Below, in pieces: positions 16,997 to 26,952 of a stretch of DNA of 64,000 nucleotides. This stretch comes from Paludibacteraceae bacterium (GTDB lineage Bacteria > Bacteroidota > Bacteroidia > Bacteroidales > Paludibacteraceae). The translations under genes and the position numbers were made by a program. A model generated the notes under the pieces. That model did not search any database. It saw only the letters and a list, made by a program, of their open reading frames with translations, and was not told where the DNA came from. Numbering within the stretch: the stretch's first letter is position 1; the number at the start of each line of letters is the position of its first letter. The stretch spans positions 1 through 64,000 of the forward strand of contig JAFZKQ010000107.1 of assembly GCA_017553575.1 (NCBI GenBank), in the 5' to 3' direction.

Positions 16997-17374
16997 ATGA
17001 AACAAGTCATTTCAACCAAAAACGCTCCAGCAGCGATCGGTCCATATAGTCAAGCGATTCTTTCCAACGGAACACTCTACGCTTCCGGACAAATTCCGAT
17101 CAACCCACAAAGTGGAAACATCGAAGGAACGAACATCGTCGACCAGACAAAACAAGTGATGGAGAACATCGGCAACCTGCTCAAAGAGGCAGGATTCACT
17201 TACGACGACATTGTAAAAACCACGGTCTTCATCAGCGACATGGCTCTCTTCGGCGAATTCAACGAGACCTACAAGGGCTACTTCAACCAGACTTTCCCTG
17301 CCCGCTCCTGCGTGGCCGTAAAAGGGTTGCCGAAAAATGCTCTATTGGAGATTGAATGTATTGCTTGTAAATAA
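16997..17374 (+). CDS. ridA: RidA-family enamine/imine deaminase
   Basis: This 125-residue protein matches RidA (YjgF/YER057c/UK114) throughout. RidA hydrolyses reactive 2-aminoacrylate released by PLP enzymes. Visible marks are AAIGPYSQAI, LYASGQIPINP, the strand VVKTTVFISDM-like IVKTTVFISDMALFGEFNETY, and the C-terminal signature FPARSCVAVKGLPKNALLEIECIA, with the key Arg in PARS and the catalytic-site Glu near the end. It follows lptD after 90 bases on the same strand and could be read through from it. Confidence 0.95.
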   Translation: MKQVISTKNAPAAIGPYSQAILSNGTLYASGQIPINPQSGNIEGTNIVDQTKQVMENIGNLLKEAGFTYDDIVKTTVFISDMALFGEFNETYKGYFNQTFPARSCVAVKGLPKNALLEIECIACK

Positions 17375-17691
17375 GAGGAACCAGAAAAAAGAGGTTGGGA
17401 TAGTTGTGCACACAAAGCTGCACACTGTTCCTTTTCCCTCTCAAAATCGAGCACTCTGCCAAGTCGATAGGTTACTGTAGGGCAATATCCATCTTCACAA
17501 CAGATGACACCCTAAGCAAAAGCTATTTGGCCTTAGCCTATCCATATAGCAATTACGCCCCAACTACCCCAATGCAGTCTACATTTTCGCCTCACAATGC
17601 CGAGATTTTGCCAAGACCTATCCCCTAAATTCGTCTCTAGAAAAATCCATTGTGACACACAAAAAAAGCGATTACATAAGCCCCTCATTTC
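17375..17691. other. Intergenic stretch between ridA and glycogen synthase
   Basis: These roughly 320 bases hold no gene or clear repeat that I can support. There is no strong terminator after ridA. Confidence 0.4.
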
Positions 17692-17722
17692 TTGTGCACA
17701 AAAAATTTTTTTTATATTTTTG
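17692..17722 (+). promoter_or_regulatory. Promoter of the glycogen synthase-phosphorylase unit
   Basis: TTG (17692-17694) and TATTTTTG (17715-17722) fit the Bacteroidota pattern with a 20-base gap, 34 bases before the ATG at 17756. Confidence 0.55.
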
Positions 17723-17755
17723 CGAAAACGCATTGTATAAATGAAGCTATAGCGT

Positions 17756-19381
17756 ATGAAGAAAGAAGAGAAACATATTGATTTCATTTTTGAAACCAGT
17801 TGGGAAGTTTGCAACAAAATTGGAGGAATATACACCGTTCTATCTTCGCAAGCGAAAGAGATGAAAAAACTCGCCAAAGAATCAGTGATTTACATAGGTC
17901 CTGACTTCGGTGACAACAAAGCTTTCAAAGAAAGTAAAACCCTACTAAAAGAATGGAAAAAAGAGGCAAGCAAAGATGGCCTCAACATCAGAATTGGCAA
18001 ATGGGAGATTCCAGGAAACCCAATCGCCGTTTTGGTTGACCACAAGCCATTCTTCCCAATAAAAAACGAATATTTCTATGAGATGTGGCAAAACTTCGGA
18101 GTGAACTCCCTCAACGCATATGGAGACTACGACGAATCAGTCATCTTCGGCTATGCGGCTGCCAAAGTCATAGAGAACTTTTCCAACTTTCACTCCAATG
18201 AGATGAAGGGGAAAAACGTCATCGCATCTTATCACGAATGGACGACAGGCTCTGGTTTGCTTTACACCAAAGCCCATAACCCAAATATAAAGACCATCTT
18301 CACGACCCACGCCACGACAACAGGCCGATCCATCTGTTTCAACAACAAACCGTTGTATGACTACTTCGAGAATTACAACGGAGACCAGATGGCCATGGAA
18401 TTGAACGTAGAGGCTAAGCATTCCATAGAGAAGGCGGCTGCCCTCAACGCAGACTGTTTCACGACCGTTAGCGACATCACAGCAAGGGAGTGCAAGCAAA
18501 TCTTAGGCAAAGCTCCGGATGTGGTTACACCTAATGGCTTCGAATCTGATTTCGTGCCAAAGGGAAAAGATTACGCACAGCAACGTGAAGAGGCAAAAAA
18601 ATCGCTTAAGAAAGTCGCAGAGGCTCTTCTTGGCTACAAGATTTCCAAGAACGCACTCTTCGTCGCGACAAGCGGACGTTACGAATACAAGAACAAAGGT
18701 ATCGACGTATACTTGGACGCATTGAAGAAGTTGGAGGCCAATCCAAAATTCAAAGGCGAAGTGATTGCCTTCGTCATGGTGCCAGCCTACATTGCAGGGC
18801 CAAGGGAAGACCTCAAGGAGAAATTGGAGAAAAAGACCAAGGCCGAATTGCCAGAGCCCAACCATACGCACATTCTCCACAACCACGATTTCGACGATGT
18901 GTTGAGATCCTTGTGGAGCAGCCAGTTGGACAACAGCAAGGAGCGGAAAGTGAAGGTCATCTTCGTACCATCCTACCTCTCAGGCAACGACGGAATCTTC
19001 AACAAGAGCTACTACGACCTGCTCATCGGCTTAGACATGACTGTCTTCGCCTCCTATTATGAGCCATGGGGCTACACACCTCATGAGAGCGCAGCCTTCG
19101 GAATTCCGTCCATCACCACAGACCTATCAGGTTTCGGAAAATGGGTATCCGCAGAGCCTATCGGCATCGAAAACGGTGTTGCCGTCCTACATCGGACCGA
19201 CAGCAACTACGAAGCACTAGCAGAAGATATACAAAACAATATCATATCATTTGCCAACATGAATGACAAAGAGAGAGCTGAGGTGATTAAAAAGACATTC
19301 GCCATCGCCCAAAAGGGAGAGTGGGAAGAGTTCATCCAGTTCAACTTGCAGTCATTCGAGTATGCATTAAAGAAGAAATAA
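17756..19381 (+). CDS. Glycogen synthase, eukaryotic-like GT3 type
   Basis: The protein extends alpha-1,4-glucan from a nucleotide-sugar donor. It opens with FIFETSWEVCNKIGGIYTVLSSQAK, the donor-loop KxGGI motif of glycogen synthases in a form (EVCNKIGGIYTV) shared with the eukaryotic and fungal GT3 family rather than bacterial GlgA (KTGGLGDV). Other marks are ASYHEWTTGSGLLY, TTHATTTGR and ATSGRYEYKNKGIDVYLDAL, together with the C-terminal catalytic YYEPWGYTPHESAAFGIPSITTDLSGFG containing the retaining Glu. This GT3-like form is normal for Bacteroidota. Its 541 residues are close to the family length. It is followed after 27 bases by the phosphorylase gene, so synthesis and breakdown are transcribed together. 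Confidence 0.9.
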   Translation: MKKEEKHIDFIFETSWEVCNKIGGIYTVLSSQAKEMKKLAKESVIYIGPDFGDNKAFKESKTLLKEWKKEASKDGLNIRIGKWEIPGNPIAVLVDHKPFFPIKNEYFYEMWQNFGVNSLNAYGDYDESVIFGYAAAKVIENFSNFHSNEMKGKNVIASYHEWTTGSGLLYTKAHNPNIKTIFTTHATTTGRSICFNNKPLYDYFENYNGDQMAMELNVEAKHSIEKAAALNADCFTTVSDITARECKQILGKAPDVVTPNGFESDFVPKGKDYAQQREEAKKSLKKVAEALLGYKISKNALFVATSGRYEYKNKGIDVYLDALKKLEANPKFKGEVIAFVMVPAYIAGPREDLKEKLEKKTKAELPEPNHTHILHNHDFDDVLRSLWSSQLDNSKERKVKVIFVPSYLSGNDGIFNKSYYDLLIGLDMTVFASYYEPWGYTPHESAAFGIPSITTDLSGFGKWVSAEPIGIENGVAVLHRTDSNYEALAEDIQNNIISFANMNDKERAEVIKKTFAIAQKGEWEEFIQFNLQSFEYALKKK

Positions 19382-19408
19382 ATAAACAACATTCATAAAC
19401 AACTAAAA

Positions 19409-21973
19409 ATGAAAGTAAAATTCAATCAATCAAACTTTCCTCAGTGGAAGGGAGTTGCAGTCAAAGCAAAAGTTCCTGCCAGACTGGAGAAACTTTTGTT
19501 AATCACCCAAAACATATGGTGGGTATGGAACGAAGGGACTTCCGAAATATTTAGTGACATCGACGATGATCTTTGGAACGACTGCGGAAAGAACCCCGCA
19601 GCATTTTTCGAAAGCATCAGCCTCGAGAAATTGGAAGAGGTAGAAAAAAACGACCAACTCATCAAGAAACTTGACAAAGTATACGAAAAGTTCTTGAAAT
19701 ACATAGAGACTCCTAAGGATCCATCCAAGCCATCCGTAGCCTACTTCAGCATGGAGTATGGCTTGACAGACTTGTTGAAAATCTATTCCGGTGGTCTCGG
19801 TGTGTTGGCAGGCGACTATTTGAAGGAAGCCAGCGACTGCAACATCAACATGACAGCAGTCGGATTCCTTTACAGACACGGCTACTTCACTCAATCACTC
19901 TCTATGGATGGAGAGCAGATTGCTGTCTATGAGCCACAAAACTTCAACTCGCTTCCTATCAGCCAAGTAAAGGACGAGAACGGCAACCCACTCATCTTGG
20001 ACGTACCGTTCTATGACAGAAGCATTTACGCAAACATCTGGAAAGTATCTGTAGGTAGAATTTGTCTATACTTGATGGATACGGACCTTGACCTAAACAG
20101 CGAATACGACCGTTTCATCACCTCTCAACTTTATGGTGGTGACTGGGAGAACAGATTGAAGCAAGAGTACATGTTGGGTATCGGTGGTATGCTCATGCTC
20201 AAGAAGTTGGGCATCAAGCACGACACTTACCACTGCAACGAGGGACACGCTGCCCTCATCAACTTGCAACGTCTTTGCGACTACATCGAGCAGGAAGGAC
20301 TCTCTTTCAACGAAGCATTCGAGGTAGTTCGTTCTTCTTCCATCTATACCGTACATACGCCAGTCCCTGCAGGACACGATAAGTTCGACGAAGGTCTATT
20401 CGGAAAATACATGTACAAATTCCCTGAGAGATTGGGTATTTCTTGGGACAACTTGATGGATCTCGGTCGTGAGAACCCAGGCAACAAAGGCGAGAAATTC
20501 TCCATGAGTGTATTTGCTTGCAACACTTGCCAAGAGGTAAACGGTGTGAGCTGGTTGCACGGAGAAGTTTCTAAGAAGATGTTCGCTCCGATTTGGAAAG
20601 GTTACTTCCCTAGCGAACTCCACGTCAACTACGTTACCAACGGTGTTCACATGCCAACTTGGGCTGACGAGAAGTGGAAGAAACTCTATGAGAAGCACTT
20701 CGAAAAGAACTTCTTGTCAGATCAATCCAACATGGACATTTGGGCAGCTATCCAAAAAGTCAGCGACGAAGAGATTTGGGAAGTTAAGTCTTCTTTGAAG
20801 AAGCGTTTGATCGACTTCATCAAGATCAAATACAAAGAGTCTTGGATGAAGAACCAAGGCGATCCAAAGATGGTCATGTCTATCATGGAGAAGATTCGTC
20901 CAGACGCACTCACCATCGGTTTCGGTCGTCGTTTCGCCACTTACAAGCGTGCACACTTGCTCTTCACTGACTTGGAGAGATTGGAGAAGATCGTCAACGA
21001 CGACAAGTATCCTGTACAATTCATCTTCACGGGTAAGGCACACCCTGCCGACGGTGCAGGAAAGGGCTTGATCAAGAGAATCATCGAGATTTCCCGTATG
21101 CCACAGTTCCAAGGAAAGATCATCTTCTTGGAGAACTACGACATGGCATTGGCTAAGAAACTCATCTCAGGCGTTGATATTTGGTTGAACACTCCTACCC
21201 GTCCATTGGAGGCATCTGGTACATCAGGCGAGAAAGCTTTGATGAACGGTGTTGTCAACTTCTCCGTATTGGATGGATGGTGGTTGGAAGGTTACAGAAA
21301 GGGCGCAGGTTGGGCTTTGACCGAGAAGCGTACCTACGAGTACCAACCACACCAAGACCAATTGGATGCCGCTACCATCTACAGCATCCTCGAAAACGAG
21401 ATTATTCCAATCTTCTTTGCAACAAACAGCAAAGGCTACTCTCCTGAATGGATTCAAACCATCAAGAACTCCATCGCTCAAATCGCGCCAAACTACACGA
21501 CTAAGCGTATGCTTGACGACTACACGAGAAAGTTCTATATGCCATTGCGTGACAGGTTCAAATTCATCTCTGCAAACGACTACGCGAAAGCTAAGGAAAT
21601 TGCAGCATGGAAGGACAAGATCGACTGCATCTGGAACAACATCGAGATTGTTTCTGCCCACATCTCAGAAAAGGCACAGTTCAATCCTGAGGTTGGAGAC
21701 AACTACGAGGCAAATGTAGTGCTTGACACGAAGGATCCTGGTTGCAAAGACATCGGTGTAGACTTCGTTCTTACTTCTACAGACAAGAACAACCAAGACA
21801 ATTTGGTTGAAAGCATTGAGATGCAATTGGTTAAGACAGAAGGCAGCAAATTGTACTTCAAACTTGACAATCGTATCACGGTGGCAGGCTCATTCAAGTT
21901 TAGCTTCCGTATGTTCCCTAAAAACGCAGACCTTCCATACCGTATGGACTTCTGCTATGTAAGATGGTTCTAA
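19409..21973 (+). CDS. Alpha-glucan (glycogen) phosphorylase, GT35
   Basis: This PLP enzyme releases glucose 1-phosphate from glycogen ends. An N-terminal DUF3417 segment (about residues 10-115, with NIWWVWNEGTSEIF) identifies the long bacterial/archaeal AlgP-type phosphorylase. The core shows AYFSMEYGL, GLGVLAGDYLKEASD, HCNEGHAAL, YVTNGVHMPTW and the PLP-lysine region EASGTSGEKALMNG. The C-terminus (about 755-854) is an added beta domain. The gene is strongly expressed by codon look (many TTG/AAG/GGT codons preferred across the gene). It ends at a strong terminator. Confidence 0.93.
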   Translation: MKVKFNQSNFPQWKGVAVKAKVPARLEKLLLITQNIWWVWNEGTSEIFSDIDDDLWNDCGKNPAAFFESISLEKLEEVEKNDQLIKKLDKVYEKFLKYIETPKDPSKPSVAYFSMEYGLTDLLKIYSGGLGVLAGDYLKEASDCNINMTAVGFLYRHGYFTQSLSMDGEQIAVYEPQNFNSLPISQVKDENGNPLILDVPFYDRSIYANIWKVSVGRICLYLMDTDLDLNSEYDRFITSQLYGGDWENRLKQEYMLGIGGMLMLKKLGIKHDTYHCNEGHAALINLQRLCDYIEQEGLSFNEAFEVVRSSSIYTVHTPVPAGHDKFDEGLFGKYMYKFPERLGISWDNLMDLGRENPGNKGEKFSMSVFACNTCQEVNGVSWLHGEVSKKMFAPIWKGYFPSELHVNYVTNGVHMPTWADEKWKKLYEKHFEKNFLSDQSNMDIWAAIQKVSDEEIWEVKSSLKKRLIDFIKIKYKESWMKNQGDPKMVMSIMEKIRPDALTIGFGRRFATYKRAHLLFTDLERLEKIVNDDKYPVQFIFTGKAHPADGAGKGLIKRIIEISRMPQFQGKIIFLENYDMALAKKLISGVDIWLNTPTRPLEASGTSGEKALMNGVVNFSVLDGWWLEGYRKGAGWALTEKRTYEYQPHQDQLDAATIYSILENEIIPIFFATNSKGYSPEWIQTIKNSIAQIAPNYTTKRMLDDYTRKFYMPLRDRFKFISANDYAKAKEIAAWKDKIDCIWNNIEIVSAHISEKAQFNPEVGDNYEANVVLDTKDPGCKDIGVDFVLTSTDKNNQDNLVESIEMQLVKTEGSKLYFKLDNRITVAGSFKFSFRMFPKNADLPYRMDFCYVRWF

Positions 21974-22009
21974 TCAAGAGTTCTATCTTTCGATAGTAAT
22001 AAAAACCAA

Positions 22010-22042
22010 GAGAGTGTCAACCTAAATTGACACTCTCTTTTT
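22010..22042 (+). terminator. Strong intrinsic terminator after the phosphorylase
   Basis: A perfect 11-base stem (GAGAGTGTCAA / TTGACACTCTC) with a 6-base loop is followed by five Ts. Its T-run ends only 13 bases before the miaA start at 22056, which rules out the upstream ATG at 22044 as a likely start. Confidence 0.92.
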
Positions 22043-22055
22043 CATGTTCCTCAAA

Positions 22056-22958
22056 ATGGCAAAAACCGTATTCATTCTATTGGGTCCGACAGGAGTCGGG
22101 AAGACGGACTTGAGCATCCGAATCGCACAAGACCTGAATACCGAGATTGTATCCTGCGATTCCCGCCAGTTTTTCAAAGAGATGCCCATCGGAACGGCTG
22201 CCCCTACCCAAGAGCAGTTGTCGAAAGTGAAGCACCACTTCATCGGACATTTATCGATATTCGACTACTACAGCTGCGGGAAATTCGAAATGGACGCTTT
22301 GGAAAAGTTTGAGGAACTGTTCAAGACTCACGATGAGATTCTGATGACGGGAGGTTCCATGCTATACATCGATGCCGTCTGCAATGGAATAGACGATTTA
22401 CCCGACGTGGATCAAGAGCTAAGAGACTCTCTAAACGAGCGCTACGCCAAAGAAGGAATCGAGGGCATCCGGGCCGAACTAAAAATCTTAGACCCAGTCT
22501 ATTATCAAAAAATCGACCCTAAAAACCACAAACGAATCATCCATGCCGTAGAAATTTGCCTTACTGCAGGCAAGCCCTATTCCGAAATCCGGAACGAGAA
22601 GAAGAAGGATAGACATTTCAACATCGTGAAAATCGGTCTCAAAAGAGATCGAGAGGAACTATACGCCCGCATCAACGAACGGGTAAAAATCATGATTCAA
22701 CAAGGATTGGAAGAGGAAGCGAGAAGCCTTTATGCCCATAAAAACTTAAATGCGCTGAACACGGTCGGCTACAAAGAGATGTTCACCTACTTTGACGGGA
22801 CATGGAATCTTGAACGTGCCATCGAGATGATTCAACAAAACACCCGACACTATGCGAAAAAACAGCTATCCTGGTTTAATCGGGACAGCGAAATCACTTG
22901 GTTTCACCCTTCTCAAGAAGAAGAGATTATGAATTTCATAAAGAAGTGTAGACTTTAG
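22056..22958 (+). CDS. miaA: tRNA dimethylallyltransferase MiaA
   Basis: MiaA adds a dimethylallyl group to A37 of tRNAs that read codons starting with U. The P-loop LLGPTGVGKTDLSIRIA is at the N-terminus, followed by VSCDSRQFFKEMPIGTAAP (the catalytic Asp/Arg region), LMTGGSMLYIDAVCNG and the C-terminal NTVGYKEMFTYFDG. The chosen start gives 300 residues, normal for the family. The gene sits directly behind the phosphorylase terminator, so it depends either on read-through or on a promoter inside the end of the upstream gene. Confidence 0.95.
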   Translation: MAKTVFILLGPTGVGKTDLSIRIAQDLNTEIVSCDSRQFFKEMPIGTAAPTQEQLSKVKHHFIGHLSIFDYYSCGKFEMDALEKFEELFKTHDEILMTGGSMLYIDAVCNGIDDLPDVDQELRDSLNERYAKEGIEGIRAELKILDPVYYQKIDPKNHKRIIHAVEICLTAGKPYSEIRNEKKKDRHFNIVKIGLKRDREELYARINERVKIMIQQGLEEEARSLYAHKNLNALNTVGYKEMFTYFDGTWNLERAIEMIQQNTRHYAKKQLSWFNRDSEITWFHPSQEEEIMNFIKKCRL

Positions 22959-22987
22959 ACGTTGCCCCCCTAGAAATGGAGGATTAG

Positions 22988-23221
22988 TCACGATATAGAA
23001 TTCCGTCCTCGCTCTTCCTCCTCTCGCAACATCTGCTCTCGCTCTTCCCGATACTTTTCCTTTTTGCGATAGAGGAACCATAACAAAATCAGCAAAACAC
23101 TCATAATTCCCATAAAGGAGAGTGCGCCCATCAGATCTATCGTACCCTTATAATAGCCCCAAACCGTCATACCCAAGGCATAGACAAATAGAATCGGAAC
23201 CAATAACGTCGGCTTTCTCAT
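22988..23221 (-). CDS. Small two-helix membrane protein, unknown
   Basis: This 77-residue protein has two membrane helices (PILFVYALGMTVWGYY and LSFMGIMSVLLILLWFLY) followed by a strongly charged cytosolic tail (RKKEKYREEREQMLREEEER). Small proteins of this shape are common in Bacteroidales, but I recognise no function. It lies alone on the minus strand between miaA and the TauE/SafE gene. Confidence 0.6.
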   Translation of the reverse strand: MRKPTLLVPILFVYALGMTVWGYYKGTIDLMGALSFMGIMSVLLILLWFLYRKKEKYREEREQMLREEEERGRNSIS

Positions 23222-23268
23222 ACTATCACAATATTAGTGTTCGAAAAGCAAAAATAAAAAGATTTTCG

Positions 23269-23276
23269 TAACTTTG
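23269..23276 (+). promoter_or_regulatory. -7 element (TAACTTTG) for the TauE/SafE gene
   Basis: This is an exact TAnnTTTG, 22 bases before the ATG at 23298. It also overlaps the upstream TTG that a longer frame would use, which argues for the ATG. Confidence 0.55.
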
Positions 23277-23297
23277 CACACCCAAAAGGAACAAGCC

Positions 23298-24032
23298 ATG
23301 GATTTCACTCCGCAAATTATAGTTCTTCTATTTACATCGGCAACCATCGCTGCTTTCATACAACGAGTGAGCGGTTTCGGATTCGGAATCTTCATCATGA
23401 CCTTGCTTCCCCTTATCATGCCCAGTTATGGAGAATCGACCACACTGTCAGGCCTTTTAGCCCTCACGCAATCCCTTTTCGTGGCCTACCAAATGAGGAA
23501 ACACGTCATCTGGAGCCATATAATTCCCATGCTGATTGCCTTTCTCATCGTCTCCGCCATCTGTATCGGATATGTGGCAAAGTTCGACAGCATCCTATTC
23601 ATGCACATCTTAGGTTACACACTCATCATTCTAAGTCTGTACTTTTTCTTTCTCTCCTCCAAAATTCACATCAAGCAATCCATTCCCATGCAAGTGGGCA
23701 TTGGATGCATTAGCGGCGCCATGGGAGGCTTTTTCGGCATGCAAGGGCCACCATCCGTTCTCTACTACGTACAATCAGAGAAGAGCAAAGAGGCTTATGC
23801 CGCACAAACGCAAGTCTACTTCGTCATCGGCAACATTTTCATGTCTTTCATACGAGCCCAAAACGGATTCATGACCACAGCGGTAGCCAAGTCATGGCTT
23901 TTTGCGATTTTTGGAGTCATCGTCGGCACCTATATCGGCACAAAGGTATTCAACAGGATTCCAACGGAAAAGTTGCGGAAAGTGGTCTATATCTACATGG
24001 CCATCAGCGGAGTAATCATGCTACTCAAATAA
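23298..24032 (+). CDS. TauE/SafE-family membrane transporter (sulfite/organosulfonate exporter type)
   Basis: This 244-residue protein has about eight membrane helices in two repeats, each starting with a Gly-rich turn (QRVSGFGFGIFIMTLLPLIMP and CISGAMGGFFGMQGPPSVLYY). This is the TauE/SafE pattern, whose members export or import sulfur-containing or other small anions. The substrate cannot be read from sequence. The start is ATG 23298, preceded by AAAAGGA; the upstream TTG lies inside the promoter element. No neighbour hints at a substrate. Confidence 0.85.
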   Translation: MDFTPQIIVLLFTSATIAAFIQRVSGFGFGIFIMTLLPLIMPSYGESTTLSGLLALTQSLFVAYQMRKHVIWSHIIPMLIAFLIVSAICIGYVAKFDSILFMHILGYTLIILSLYFFFLSSKIHIKQSIPMQVGIGCISGAMGGFFGMQGPPSVLYYVQSEKSKEAYAAQTQVYFVIGNIFMSFIRAQNGFMTTAVAKSWLFAIFGVIVGTYIGTKVFNRIPTEKLRKVVYIYMAISGVIMLLK

Positions 24033-24073
24033 AACAGAAAATAGCAAGAATACGAACAAGCCAGCAAGGTATA

Positions 24074-25759
<1,686 letters not shown>

Positions 25760-25773
25760 GCATTAACCACAAC

Positions 25774-25808
25774 GAAAGGGAGTCTGTGTCTTTCACGGCC
25801 TCCCTTTC
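25774..25808 (+). terminator. Hairpin between the ABC-F gene and gldB
   Basis: GAAAGGGAG pairs with CTCCCTTTC around a loop of about 17 bases. No long T-run follows, so it may be only a partial terminator before gldB at 25829. Confidence 0.55.
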
Positions 25809-25828
25809 TGTATAAAACCGAGATCAAG

Positions 25829-26845
25829 ATGAAGATGAAGAAAGTAGCTTACGCCCTACTCGCTTGCGCTTGCCTTCTATCTTGCGGCGAAAAGAAAAAC
25901 CGCTATGCGGAGATAGACACAAGCAAAAGTAGCGTCGGAGAGATAAAAATAGAACGATTCGACCGAGACTTTTTCCAAATAGACACCTGCAAGACAGACA
26001 GTTCTATTTCTCTCATCAAGCAAAAATATGGTTCTTTCGCCGACCTCTACCTAAGAGGGGTCATCGGAGTATCCACGTTCAACCCAGAGAATAAAATCGT
26101 TCGTGAATTCCTCACCCACCCTGCTTATCGTGAACTATATAGCGATTGTGAGAACATTTTCCAAGACATGGGAAAGGAAGAGCAGGAACTTACTGTTGCC
26201 TTCCAACGCCTCAACACGCTATTTCCCGACATGCAGATTCCGAAAGTCTATACCATCTTCTCTGGTTTCGGTAATTTCATAACGGTGGACGACGGCGTTT
26301 TGGCGATCTCCTTGGACTACTACATGGGCAAGGACTACAAAAACTACAAATACATCGACGGCATATACGAGTACCTCATTGCAAACCTAAGGAGGGAAAA
26401 GATTGCGTCAGATGCGGTCAAAGGATGGGTGGAATCAGAAATTCCAATGGCAGAGGAGAACCCCAACCTTCTTGACAACATCATCTATCAAGGCAAACTG
26501 ATGTACCTGCTCGAAGCCCTCTTCCCCAACACAGAAAAGACCGAACTCATGGGGTACACTCAAGATCAATGGAATTGGTGCGATGCCAACGAAGCTCAAA
26601 TGTGGGGCTATTTGACCGACAATAGGCACTTGTTCTCGACAGACCAAGTTCTCATCGCCAAATACACAACCCCAGCACCTTTCACATCCTATTTCCCTCA
26701 AGAATCACCAGGCCGGACAGGCATTTGGATCGGATGGCAAATAGTACGTGCCTACATGGATAAGAACGAGGAGGTCACGATTCAAGAAATGTTGAAAATA
26801 AAAGCACAAGAAATCTTGGAAAAGTCAGGATATAGGCCTCATTAA
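25829..26845 (+). CDS. gldB: Gliding motility lipoprotein GldB
   Basis: A lipobox (LLACACLLSC, Cys at about 19) begins a 338-residue lipoprotein that matches GldB over its length: KIERFDRDFFQID near residue 47, then VYTIFSGFGNFITVDDGVLAISLDYYMGKDY and YIDGIYEYLIANLRREKIA. GldB is needed for gliding in Flavobacterium but is kept in many non-gliding Bacteroidota, where its exact task is not known. It faces the T9SS regulators porX and porW across a shared terminator. Confidence 0.85.
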   Translation: MKMKKVAYALLACACLLSCGEKKNRYAEIDTSKSSVGEIKIERFDRDFFQIDTCKTDSSISLIKQKYGSFADLYLRGVIGVSTFNPENKIVREFLTHPAYRELYSDCENIFQDMGKEEQELTVAFQRLNTLFPDMQIPKVYTIFSGFGNFITVDDGVLAISLDYYMGKDYKNYKYIDGIYEYLIANLRREKIASDAVKGWVESEIPMAEENPNLLDNIIYQGKLMYLLEALFPNTEKTELMGYTQDQWNWCDANEAQMWGYLTDNRHLFSTDQVLIAKYTTPAPFTSYFPQESPGRTGIWIGWQIVRAYMDKNEEVTIQEMLKIKAQEILEKSGYRPH

Positions 26846-26867
26846 AACAAACCAAGCAAAAAATAAA

Positions 26868-26908
26868 ATCCATAGTCTTCGTTTTACCGAACACTATGGA
26901 TTTTTTTA
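26868..26908. terminator. Bidirectional terminator between gldB and porX
   Basis: AATCCATAGT pairs with ACTATGGATT around a 15-base loop, with seven Ts on the right and an A-rich run on the left. It can stop both converging transcripts. Confidence 0.85.
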
Positions 26909-26952
26909 TTTTTCATTCAAAATGGCATGAAAAGCCACGCCTCTAATATCGA

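Noticed and set aside
17375..17755. Possible riboswitch or small RNA before the glycogen synthase gene
   Set aside because: I see no recognisable aptamer or stable hairpin, only a promoter close to the start codon.
23274..23297. N-terminal extension of the TauE/SafE protein from a TTG
   Set aside because: The TTG lies inside the TAACTTTG promoter element, and the ATG at 23298 has a better upstream sequence.
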